Of a DNA stretch of 11,391 bases, positions 1-5,818 are shown piece by piece (the stretch's first letter is position 1; every line of letters begins with the position of its first letter). A program made the translations under genes and the position numbers. The notes under the pieces were generated by a model, which worked only from the letters and a program-made list of their open reading frames with translations, searched no databases and had not been told where the DNA came from. Source of the DNA: Stramenopiles sp. TOSAG23-3 (taxonomy: Eukaryota > Sar); contig LT642519.1 of NCBI GenBank assembly GCA_900128585.1, positions 4,119-15,509 of the forward strand, written 5' to 3'.

Positions 1-218
1 CAAGAACAATGTCTCCTCCTATTACGGATCCTCCCCAAGTTCTGGTCAAGATTCCAACTGGCAAGTAAACAGCGGCTTACTTTTTTTTGAGGTGCTCGTT
101 GTCTGTTGTACTGCTCTATGAAATAATGATCGGTATTGAGTTTGATCGTTTCGGGTGCAATAGATATATCGAGCGAGACCCATTTCCGGCAAAACCACCC
201 TAACCCAAAAACACTTTC
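1..218. other. Left edge, possible end of an upstream gene
   Basis: All three forward frames are open from the edge for a short way, with stops at 66-68 (frame 3), 88-90 (frame 1) and 119-121 (frame 2). Frame 2 gives a Ser/Gly-rich then hydrophobic tail of 39 codons. On the reverse strand a short open stretch below about base 75 is also possible. None can be recognised as a protein. The strict +/- alternation of the other genes, and the position of a repeat just downstream, would fit the 3' end of a + strand gene converging on the dioxygenase gene. That is inference only. Bases 122-218 show nothing recognisable. Confidence 0.2.
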
Positions 219-302
219 TTTAAAAACAAAAAATTGTCTGTTATTTAAAGTAATTAAAATTTAGCTTCCTCATATACTGGTACCACGAAAATGAATCTAC
301 TC
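219..302 (+). repeat. Dispersed repeat, copy A
   Basis: This 84-base stretch matches the reverse complement of 3381-3458 almost end to end. The shared parts are TTAAAAACAAAAAATTG, CTGTTATTT, TAATTAAAATT, GCTTCCTCATATA and CGAAAATGAATCTACTC. Differences are a G-to-T change within the TTGGCTG core, small changes in the A/T runs, and about six extra bases (TGGTAC region, 277-284). It lies 133 bases beyond the stop codon of the minus-strand dioxygenase gene. In the sense of that gene it reads in the same direction as copy B reads relative to the EndoU gene. Bases 303-434, between this repeat and the stop codon, hold only AT-rich sequence and a C8-G-T9 run at 418-435. Confidence 0.8.
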
Positions 303-434
303 CTTTTGTCCATTAAAGGTTTACGTTCCTTCATGTACTACGAATTTATCTCTACAGTTGTGATTTTAGTATGATAATCAACATTTTCTTTAACGCACAA
401 TTTTGCTTTTTATCTCTCCCCCCCCGTTTTTTTT

Positions 435-1175
435 TCACAAAATACCAAGGGATGCCAGAGTTTCCTGTAATCGGCCGTACTGTTTCCATACCATTGTACA
501 AAGAATACCACAACCTGGTGGGGGGTGCTCTTTCGGGTCGTATCGTATGATCAGAACGGGACGATCGGCGTCTGGGTGTCGATTCGCTCCACCGCGGTGT
601 AGCGTTCGAGAGTCAAAACAAAACATTTCGCCGAGCTGCAGCGTGGCATGGACCGGTTTGTGGCGAACCTTCACCGAATTGCGAAAAAAATAGTCAAAGA
701 CTCTGGACTGCCCGTGTTTGTCATGGAGACGATACGAGCCTTCCAAGATCTCCGTGGGGCCATGGTCCATCGCAACGTCGTCCAGGGCGACTACAAAGGT
801 CAAGCTGGCAGCGGTATTGTCGACATGAAAAAATTGATTTTCGCTACCAGGTCGGCTCACAAGCAATTGGAGTTGCGTGACGTTGAACTTATCACCAAAC
901 CCGTGATGTTCAAAGTAAGGCTTTGCGTACTCACGAAGTTGGGTTTCTATGGTTTTGACGACACCCTGCCAAGATTGATCGCAGTGATTTTGCCGCTGGG
1001 CTGCCGTCGTAAAATTGTATTTTGCGTATTCATCGTTCAGCCACAAGTGAAACCGCCCACGCGTGACTTCTATGGGCGCCCTGGACCGCACTTCAACAGC
1101 TTTCAAGCACTCCGCGTCTTTCGCGTTAATAATTGGCCCTTGAAAAAAATAGCCATTACCTAACAAATTCGCCAT
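435..1175 (-). CDS. PhyH-like 2-oxoglutarate/Fe(II) dioxygenase
   Basis: This is a 246-residue protein when started at the ATG at 1173-1175. The frame is open four codons further to a TTG, but the ATG has a strong context (A at -3, G at +4) and is preferred. The iron-binding facial triad of the phytanoyl-CoA dioxygenase superfamily is visible. HVD lies at residues 117-119, with the strand and loop SLTFVVALDD after it. The distal His is in TLHRGGANR (His193). Arg205 in DRPVLIIRYD is the likely 2-oxoglutarate-binding arginine. The spacing and the ~250-residue length suit the family. Family members hydroxylate lipids, amino acids, alkaloid-like metabolites or proteins, so the substrate cannot be read from sequence. 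I see no signal peptide, membrane span or C-terminal SKL-type peroxisomal signal (it ends in SLGIL). The sense strand ends a few bases before a G8 run. The gene is divergent from the EndoU gene across 872 bases. Confidence 0.85.
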   Translation of the reverse strand: MANLLGNGYFFQGPIINAKDAECLKAVEVRSRAPIEVTRGRFHLWLNDEYAKYNFTTAAQRQNHCDQSWQGVVKTIETQLREYAKPYFEHHGFGDKFNVTQLQLLVSRPGSENQFFHVDNTAASLTFVVALDDVAMDHGPTEILEGSYRLHDKHGQSRVFDYFFRNSVKVRHKPVHATLQLGEMFCFDSRTLHRGGANRHPDADRPVLIIRYDPKEHPPPGCGILCTMVWKQYGRLQETLASLGIL

Positions 1176-1220
1176 CTTCCCGCCCAATTTATTCCTGTTT
1201 TCTGCTGGTGTCCTTGGAGT

Positions 1221-1240
1221 CCCCCCCGCCCCCCCCCCCC
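1221..1240 (-). promoter_or_regulatory. G-rich tract upstream of dioxygenase start
   Basis: Read on the minus strand this is twelve G, one C, then seven G, ending about 45 bases before the dioxygenase ATG. It would probably be in the 5' leader or core promoter. A run of 19 G in 20 bases could fold as a G-quadruplex in DNA or RNA. A regulatory effect is inference. It could also be a simple homopolymer run prone to sequencing length error. Confidence 0.35.
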
Positions 1241-1662
1241 AACGCTTTCCGCCTTGTTACCCCCATCCTTGCATTCCACAAACAACCGCAAACCTCCGAA
1301 CGCTACAACGCCACCTCCGAAGACCCTCCAACCATTTCGGATCATCTCTATCCTCTTCTTAGTAAAACTTATGTTTGTACAATTTTTTGGTTAACTTAAA
1401 AAATAAAACAATCGTTTCAAAAATTATCTTTAAATGGATGCAAGAACATAGGCATCGATATCTTTAAAACAATCATTCTTCTTATTACTTGTTTTAAAGA
1501 CAAAAAAAAACAAATAAAAAAATTATTATTAGCAATTATTATTTTTTTTTTCCACGACGAGAAGAAGAAAAGAAGAAGAAGAGGAGGACTACTACCCCCC
1601 GCCGTACCGTACTGGTACCGTATCTTATTACATAACATAGGTAGGGTACAGCGTTGAGATAG

Positions 1663-1709
1663 AAATCCCAAATATATTTGGCGGATTTTCAATAATCGAT
1701 TTGGGATTT
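1663..1709. repeat. 11-bp perfect inverted repeat
   Basis: AAATCCCAAAT at 1663-1673 is the exact reverse complement of ATTTGGGATTT at 1699-1709, with a 25-base loop. The loop and its right flank also contain a near-direct repeat (GATTTTCAATAATCGATT followed by GGATTTTCAATCGATT). It lies in the divergent promoter region, about 340 bases before the EndoU start. Function is unknown, and an imperfect operator-like or chance structure is equally possible. Confidence 0.5.
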
Positions 1710-1753
1710 TCAATCGATTAATTTGGAGGAGAGGGAGAACAAAAGCTTCTTTC

Positions 1754-1799
1754 TTCAGTTCTCTTCTCCTCTTCAGTTCTCTTCTCCTCTTCAGTCCTC
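1754..1799 (+). repeat. 18-bp pyrimidine-rich tandem repeat
   Basis: The unit TTCAGTTCTCTTCTCCTC occurs at 1754-1771 and again, identical, at 1772-1789, followed by ten bases of a third copy with one change (1790-1799). The tract is almost purely C/T on the + strand and sits just before an AT-rich TATA-like stretch. Pyrimidine-rich tracts of this type are common in eukaryotic core promoters, so a role in EndoU transcription is possible but not shown. Confidence 0.75.
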
Positions 1800-1805
1800 A
1801 CTTAT

Positions 1806-1812
1806 TATATAA
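1806..1812 (+). promoter_or_regulatory. TATA-like box, EndoU gene
   Basis: TATATAA stands between the CT-rich repeat and the EndoU coding region. If it is used, transcription would start around 1835-1840, giving a leader of about 210 bases that includes the short open frame at 1889-2002. AT-rich DNA makes chance matches frequent, so support is weak. Confidence 0.25.
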
Positions 1813-1888
1813 TAAAATACATAAGAGATATACAGTTCTTGACCGCACTTCCTAGACTACGTTTGTTTCTGATTTGTTCAATAAATCC

Positions 1889-2002
1889 ATGAATGAAGCA
1901 GCCAATCCATTGAGTTGGCACTGCAAATGTACAGCAATTCATTCTCCAGCGGTCGAAATAAAACGAATGCGCACTATTGAAATTGTCAACCTTTCTTTCT
2001 AA
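1889..2002 (+). CDS. Possible upstream ORF before EndoU
   Basis: An ATG at 1889 opens a 37-codon frame that stops with TAA at 2000-2002, 45 bases before the EndoU ATG and in a different frame from it. The peptide has no family signature. It contains three His/Cys residues close together (WHCKC) and a basic patch (KRMR). Its ATG context (TCC before) is poor. If the transcript starts near the TATA-like site at 1806, this would be a translated leader ORF that could damp EndoU synthesis. It may equally be a chance frame. Confidence 0.15.
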   Translation: MNEAANPLSWHCKCTAIHSPAVEIKRMRTIEIVNLSF

Positions 2003-2047
2003 TCGTGTCTCATAAAAAATACATATATTTCACACAAGAAAGCAAAT

Positions 2048-3334
2048 ATGTCTTCGTGGGCAGCCGCCGTTGCTTCCGTGGAGAGCAAACTAGTAAGCTT
2101 TGTTAAATTTGCGATCGCAAAACTTGACGCAGCGACGGAGGAACTGACAGACGAGGATCCTGAAGACAACTACCAAGAATTGTGCACCTTTGCTTACGGC
2201 ATGTCTAGGAACCTGAAAGCGACAGGCGCAGGGGCTTCTGCTCCCCTGAAAGCCGCCGTCCGCGCTGGGCTTCTTGAAGCTTGGGACATTGGAGCAGAAA
2301 AACCTGGCGTATCTTTGCGAGAAACCGGGGTGCCGGGCCTCAGAGCAGCGCTCGAAGGGCTTCTTAAAGCTGGCGGTGCGTTGGGAGAAACCGCAGCCAA
2401 GCACGAGGAAGCAGAAGCCGCACATATGGCAGCCGCGGAGGAAAACGCGTCGCAAGACACAAAGCCGTCCAACATCAAGGATATGAGCATGCAAGAGGCG
2501 TTCACCCACCTGTGGGACGTCCTGGACAAGGGAAACCGGCTGGAGTGGGGCGACGAAGGGTTTACCCTTCATTTGCAGTCAAAGGGTAGGTACAATTCGA
2601 TCCAGGACAGGTGCTCCGATCCTCTGTTTTCTTATGTGAACAAAAGTCACCCGTTTTGGAGCTCCAATGTCACAAAGGCATTTATCAACCTGCTCGACAA
2701 CTACGAAAGGGAGACGGGTAAAACAGAGAGTTTTTCGAATACAGAAAAGCGAGAAATGAGCGTTTTCATGGATGCATTCTGTGCAACGGACATCGCTCGC
2801 TTCGTTTTCAATTACTTGAAGATTCACGGAAAAGACAGGCGGACCAAGAGGATGCGCTCCATGAACGATTTCAAAAATATCATTTACGACATTTGGTTCG
2901 CACCGTACCGGCGTTTTCGTCGGAACGATTCGTCGGGGTTTGAGCACGTCTTTGTGGGGGAGGAGAAGAAAGGACAAATTATCGGGCTTCACAACTGGTT
3001 ACAATTTTACCTTGAAGAAAAGAAGGGAAACGTCAATTACCTCGGTTGGGCAGGAAAACAAGACCGCGATTACTCGGACGATTGCAACATTGTGTCCGTC
3101 AAATTCACGTGGGACGATGATGACGAAGCGGTTGAAACCAAACCAATCAGCACTATGTTGTGCGGGTCTACCGTTGAGTTTGAAATTGCAATTTTGACCC
3201 TGACCTTTTTGGGGGGCGATCAGAATGGCGACACACCGTGCATACTTGGCTCCGAGAGGTGCAAGATCACTTGCCACCCACAGCGTGCGATGGGCGGTCC
3301 AAAAATCGGGACGGCCTATATAGAGATTGCGTAG
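2048..3334 (+). CDS. EndoU/XendoU-family endoribonuclease
   Basis: The product has 428 residues. Residues ~146-428 match the eukaryotic XendoU fold (uridylate-preferring, metal-stimulated RNA cleavage leaving 2',3'-cyclic phosphate). Visible family landmarks are DPLF (191-194), LLDNYE (215-220), YDIWFAPYRR (280-289), FEHVFVGE (298-305) and GLHNWLQFYLEEKKGNV (313-329). The catalytic set appears complete: His300 with Glu299 and Glu305, His315, and Lys365 in the TKPIS stretch, which fits the third catalytic residue (Lys224 in Xenopus XendoU). The first ~145 residues are an Ala/Glu-rich helical extension not seen in the usual core, with no signal peptide, no somatomedin-B domain and no membrane span. 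A cytosolic or nuclear enzyme is therefore likely, unlike secreted animal ENDOU. The ATG has A at -3 and codes directly into the extension. The gene converges on the MFS gene. Confidence 0.9.
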   Translation: MSSWAAAVASVESKLVSFVKFAIAKLDAATEELTDEDPEDNYQELCTFAYGMSRNLKATGAGASAPLKAAVRAGLLEAWDIGAEKPGVSLRETGVPGLRAALEGLLKAGGALGETAAKHEEAEAAHMAAAEENASQDTKPSNIKDMSMQEAFTHLWDVLDKGNRLEWGDEGFTLHLQSKGRYNSIQDRCSDPLFSYVNKSHPFWSSNVTKAFINLLDNYERETGKTESFSNTEKREMSVFMDAFCATDIARFVFNYLKIHGKDRRTKRMRSMNDFKNIIYDIWFAPYRRFRRNDSSGFEHVFVGEEKKGQIIGLHNWLQFYLEEKKGNVNYLGWAGKQDRDYSDDCNIVSVKFTWDDDDEAVETKPISTMLCGSTVEFEIAILTLTFLGGDQNGDTPCILGSERCKITCHPQRAMGGPKIGTAYIEIA

Positions 3335-3380
3335 CGGAGAGATCAGTAATGTAAAAGCAAACCTCAAATGGACCAAAGCT

Positions 3381-3458
3381 GAGTAGATTCATTTTCGCGG
3401 TATATGAGGAAGCCTAATTTTAATTAACTTAAAATAACAGCCAATTTTTTGTTTTTAA
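3381..3458 (-). repeat. Dispersed repeat, copy B
   Basis: This is the longest close match to copy A (219-302) and is inverted relative to it. On the + strand it runs from GAGTAGATTCATTTTCG through TATATGAGGAAGC and a TTAATTAACTT stretch to AATAACAGCCAATTTTTTG. It starts 46 bases after the EndoU stop codon, so it would be transcribed as the EndoU 3' UTR or lie at its end. No open reading frame is carried, so if mobile it is a non-autonomous element. Confidence 0.85.
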
Positions 3459-3484
3459 ATAAAACAAGAAAATTGGCTGTTATT
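3434..3484. repeat. Near-perfect 24-bp hairpin in convergent spacer
   Basis: The end of copy B (3434-3457) and the head of the next copy (3461-3484) face each other. AATAACAGCCAATTTT on the left pairs with AAAATTGGCTGTTATT on the right, extended by further T/A pairs. There is one mismatch in about 24 pairs and a loop of only 3-4 bases. It lies about 100 bases after the EndoU stop and 235 bases after the MFS stop, between the convergent genes. It could act as a transcript-end or processing structure for either gene. An AATAAA-like hexamer overlaps the loop and right arm (about 3458-3463), fitting a poly(A) role, but that is inference. Confidence 0.7.
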
Positions 3485-3539
3485 ATAAGAACAAGAAAAT
3501 TGGCTGTTATTTAAGTAATTAAATTTAGCTTCCTCATAG
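3461..3539 (+). repeat. Dispersed repeat, copies C1 and C2 in tandem
   Basis: Two heads of the element stand in direct orientation. AACAAGAAAATTGGCTGTTATT occurs at 3463-3484 and again at 3489-3510, a 26-base offset. The second copy continues with TTAAGTAATTAAATTTAGC and TTCCTCATA, matching the body of copy A (231-275). Relative to the minus-strand MFS gene this copy has the same sense as A has to the dioxygenase gene and B to the EndoU gene. The left head pairs with copy B to form the hairpin. Confidence 0.8.
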
Positions 3540-3540
3540 G

Positions 3541-3577
3541 TGGCTGTTATAGTGCTATTAAGTAATTAAATAAAAAC
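3541..3577 (+). repeat. Dispersed repeat, partial copy
   Basis: TGGCTGTTAT is followed, after a short unrelated stretch (AGTGCTA), by TTAAGTAATTAAAT. This is a truncated or internally damaged version of the element next to copy C2 and in the same orientation. It shows that the spacer has gained copies more than once, or has rearranged. Confidence 0.55.
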
Positions 3578-3584
3578 ACCATCA

Positions 3585-3626
3585 TAAAATTACTTAAAAA
3601 TAACAGCCAATTTTTTGTTTTAAAAA
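3585..3626 (-). repeat. Dispersed repeat, copy D
   Basis: AAATTACTTAAAAATAACAG and then CCAATTTTTTGTTTTAAAAA repeat the head part of copy B in the same orientation, without the GAGGAAGC end. It ends about 90 bases before the stop codon of the MFS gene. With C2 it can form a second, longer inverted pair. Bases 3627-3717 beyond it show nothing recognisable except a T/C-rich run at 3694-3712. Confidence 0.7.
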
Positions 3627-3717
3627 TCCTGAATGAAAAATACTACTCGTAAGTTAAGATGCTATGATACGCGCTATTCGCTCGCGCACACGAGTTTTTT
3701 CTCTCTTTTTTTCTCAA

Positions 3718-5094
3718 TTAATCTTCCTTGCCCTTCTCCTTCTCCCTTTTATAATTCTTTTCAAAGAACGCAAAAAGAACCATTAATGCGATGGCACACG
3801 AAAGAGAACAGTACGTGAACAGCTGAATTAGTTTTTTCATAGGGTTCCCTTCCTCGGTTCCCCCACTTTGTTGAAGGTATAAAACCAACACAGAACCGCC
3901 GTACCCAAATACATCCACAAAAGAATTCGACGTGGCCATGACTCGTCTTGTCGAATGCCTCATTGTCCATGTGCCCATGCACAAATAGAATGCCGGTGCT
4001 ACGGTGAAGCCTAACAAGAATGTAACCCCCACTTTCATGAGCGGGCCGGCAACCATGTGATCCTGACTACTCTCCGTCTCAAAATCCTTCAACAGTATCG
4101 AAAACAGCACGTAATTACAAAGCATTGGTGCTGCTAGCAACAGCCCTTTGTGGACATCCGATGTCACTTTGTCGAAAAAAACACCGAATATCAAAACAGA
4201 AACTAAAATACCAGCGTGCCACGCAGTTACGCCAACATTGATGTCGGTTAAATTGAGCGTTTTGTCCATGCTTAGCCAAATTGGAACTTGGCTTTGAAAC
4301 TCGGCTATTGGAGTCGTCGATGCTTGCACGAGTGCTGCCAAATAAAACGTTGGTTCGAAAATGGTGCAATCAAAAAGTTCGTTCCAAAACCTTTTCCTCT
4401 TTCCCTTCCTCTGTTCTGGCGCGTCTTTGTCAATTGTTTGGTCACTTGGCACTCCGGCCCGTCCGCTTTCCTCTCTTTTTTCCGGCTCATTTTCCAGATT
4501 CAAGCTTAGAATAATGCCGTACAAACACAACGCTATCCCACAACCTAAAAAGTTCATCTGAACGGTCGTTTTAGCGTTTAAATAGGCAATTGCGAAACTA
4601 ACTATCATCACGCCAATTCTGGACGCGGTAGACATTGCCCCCCAAGCACGGCCGTGCTCGTTTGTCGGGAACCACGCGTCAAACAAGAGATTAGACGCTG
4701 GCCAAGTAGCTGTTTGAAAAAATCGTATTAAATTCCAACCAAGAAAAATTGAGACCAGCGGAGTGTTGCTGATTGGTGTTATTATCCCACAACCAATAAT
4801 AACTACACCACAACACAACAGACTGGCCACACCGACACCGTATGGGGTTAACGCGGCAATAACTGGTCCGCTCGAAAACTTCCCAACAATAGTTACCATT
4901 GTTCCTACTGATAATAGTAAAGGAACGTCGTCCCCTTTGAAGTTTCGATACTCGTTTGTGTTGGAAATTATATTCGGTAAATTTGCCTCAAAAATCACCC
5001 GAGCAGAGCCGCTGACTAACGCGTGACAAAACCACCAAAATAGGAGAATCCTCCACCGCTTTTCGTTGGGTTCAGTTGCTACTCCACCAGTCAT
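3718..5094 (-). CDS. MFS transporter, OPA/SLC37-like
   Basis: A 458-residue membrane protein of typical MFS length. Twelve hydrophobic segments are readable, near residues 15-33, 58-80, 86-107, 112-130, 155-173, 180-198, 248-266, 288-306, 317-336, 350-372, 386-407 and 424-443. A charged cytoplasmic loop rich in Glu/Lys/Arg (200-238) splits the halves. The stretch QTATWPASNLLFDAWFPTNE (127-146) followed by WGAMSTASRIG (151-161) resembles the organophosphate:phosphate antiporter group (GlpT, SLC37), suggesting a phosphorylated or other small organic anion as substrate. The exact substrate cannot be read. The C-terminus is a Lys/Glu-rich tail (447-458). The start ATG has A at -3 and is the first in frame after a TATA-like box. 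The gene is divergent from the FAD oxidoreductase gene and convergent with EndoU. Membrane location (plasma, vacuole or plastid) is open, as I see no targeting peptide. Confidence 0.85.
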   Translation of the reverse strand: MTGGVATEPNEKRWRILLFWWFCHALVSGSARVIFEANLPNIISNTNEYRNFKGDDVPLLLSVGTMVTIVGKFSSGPVIAALTPYGVGVASLLCCGVVIIGCGIITPISNTPLVSIFLGWNLIRFFQTATWPASNLLFDAWFPTNEHGRAWGAMSTASRIGVMIVSFAIAYLNAKTTVQMNFLGCGIALCLYGIILSLNLENEPEKREESGRAGVPSDQTIDKDAPEQRKGKRKRFWNELFDCTIFEPTFYLAALVQASTTPIAEFQSQVPIWLSMDKTLNLTDINVGVTAWHAGILVSVLIFGVFFDKVTSDVHKGLLLAAPMLCNYVLFSILLKDFETESSQDHMVAGPLMKVGVTFLLGFTVAPAFYLCMGTWTMRHSTRRVMATSNSFVDVFGYGGSVLVLYLQQSGGTEEGNPMKKLIQLFTYCSLSCAIALMVLFAFFEKNYKREKEKGKED

Positions 5095-5161
5095 TTTTAA
5101 CCCTCACGAAAAATAATGATACTAATCCACTCAAAACCCTTCCGCACGAACTCACTCACCG

Positions 5162-5170
5162 TTTATATAT
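5162..5170 (-). promoter_or_regulatory. TATA-like box, MFS gene
   Basis: On the minus strand this reads ATATATAAA, about 68 bases before the MFS ATG. A start of transcription some 30 bases on would give a leader of roughly 40 bases. The distance matches that of the box before the FAD oxidase gene, which adds some weight. Confidence 0.4.
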
Positions 5171-5430
5171 TTTCATCAGGTATGTTGATTATACAAAGTA
5201 CACAAAATAGTACCCACGCTTTTAAATTTGAATTATTCTCCAATCTATACTAAGAAGAAATCAATAATATATAGTTAAAATAATTTGTAAAAAGAGTTTC
5301 AAATGCAATATAATCAATTTGATTCCAAAAAAAGGGAGGCGCGTACACAAAATCAAAATCATACATAATACACTCCATCCGCGGCGGGATTTCCAATGCT
5401 AAATTTACGAAAGTGTTTTTTTGGAATCAG

Positions 5431-5486
5431 ATCTTCTTCTTCTTCTATTTTTTTCTTTTTTTTTTTTCTTCTTTTTTCTTCTTTGT
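5431..5486 (+). repeat. CTT/T-rich pyrimidine tract
   Basis: Almost every base is C or T: CTTCTTCTTCTTCT, then long T runs broken by C. The other divergent spacer carries a comparable tract on the opposite strand (GAAGAAG type, 1559-1588). It is probably a simple-sequence promoter tract. Length may be uncertain because of the homopolymers. Confidence 0.6.
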
Positions 5487-5735
5487 TTTATCTTACAGTC
5501 GTCTTCCTTCTCTCTGTTGTTCTGCTGCTGCTGCTTTGGTGATGTTCGTTTTAGGAGATGCGGTGGTTGTGATACTCCTAAAAAATAATAAAAAATTATT
5601 ATTAATTAGAACGAACGAAAGAAGAATTGTTGTTGAACTTGCCATTATTATTATTAGTGCCAATTATAGACGACGAGTAGTTTAAGTACACGCCGGCATT
5701 TTTGTAAGCAGTAAGTAAAAGACTAACGTAATAAT

Positions 5736-5742
5736 TATAAAA
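5736..5742 (+). promoter_or_regulatory. TATA-like box, FAD oxidase gene
   Basis: TATAAAA within an AATTATAAAATC stretch, ending 76 bases before the ATG at 5819. An ATG at 5744 would lie upstream of the expected transcript start and so need not interfere. Confidence 0.4.
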
Positions 5743-5818
5743 TCATGTTCAACAAATTCGGTTCTTCTATTTACTGTGAGGATTAAGAAACAAAGAAAGA
5801 GCCAGAGTCACTACAAAC

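Larger units (their letters stand above)
1176..2047. other. Divergent spacer between dioxygenase and EndoU genes
   Basis: This is an 872-base promoter-side spacer with no recognised gene. From left to right it holds a C7-G-C12 run (1221-1240), a C-rich 1240-1345 stretch, AT-rich DNA with A/T runs (1500-1550), a purine tract of GAAGAAG type (1559-1588), a GTACC-rich patch with repeated TACCGTA (1603-1621), an inverted repeat (1663-1709), an 18-base tandem repeat (1754-1799), a TATA-like site (1806-1812) and a short open frame (1889-2002). The open frames crossing it are low-complexity or antisense and have no recognisable protein features. Copies of the dispersed CCAATTTT/AACAGCC repeat are absent. 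Confidence 0.6.
5095..5818. other. Divergent spacer between MFS and FAD oxidase genes
   Basis: This is a 724-base AT-rich promoter region shared by the two genes. It holds TATA-like boxes near both ends, a CTT/T-rich pyrimidine tract (about 5431-5486), a GCTGCTGCTG run (5524-5534), and A/T-rich ATTATT repeats (5580-5606 and 5643-5656). A 90-codon frame at 5413-5685 is mostly Phe from the T tract and is not believable as a gene. Copies of the dispersed repeat found in the convergent spacers are absent. Confidence 0.6.

Noticed and set aside
1-121. Exon of an upstream gene on either strand with splice sites near base 60
   Set aside because: A TTGCCAG acceptor-like word can be read on the minus strand, but the stretch is too short to separate from chance and no other gene here needs an intron.
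648-1163. 171-codon + strand frame opposite the dioxygenase gene
   Set aside because: It is antisense to a frame with a full HxD...H...R dioxygenase signature and shows no family features itself.
435-1187. Start of the dioxygenase at the TTG at 1185-1187
   Set aside because: A eukaryotic ATG in strong context lies four codons further in, and TTG starts are not expected here.
5413-5685. 90-codon frame starting with a Phe-rich stretch, signal-peptide-like
   Set aside because: The hydrophobic start comes from the CTT/T simple tract, and the rest has no recognisable composition or motif.
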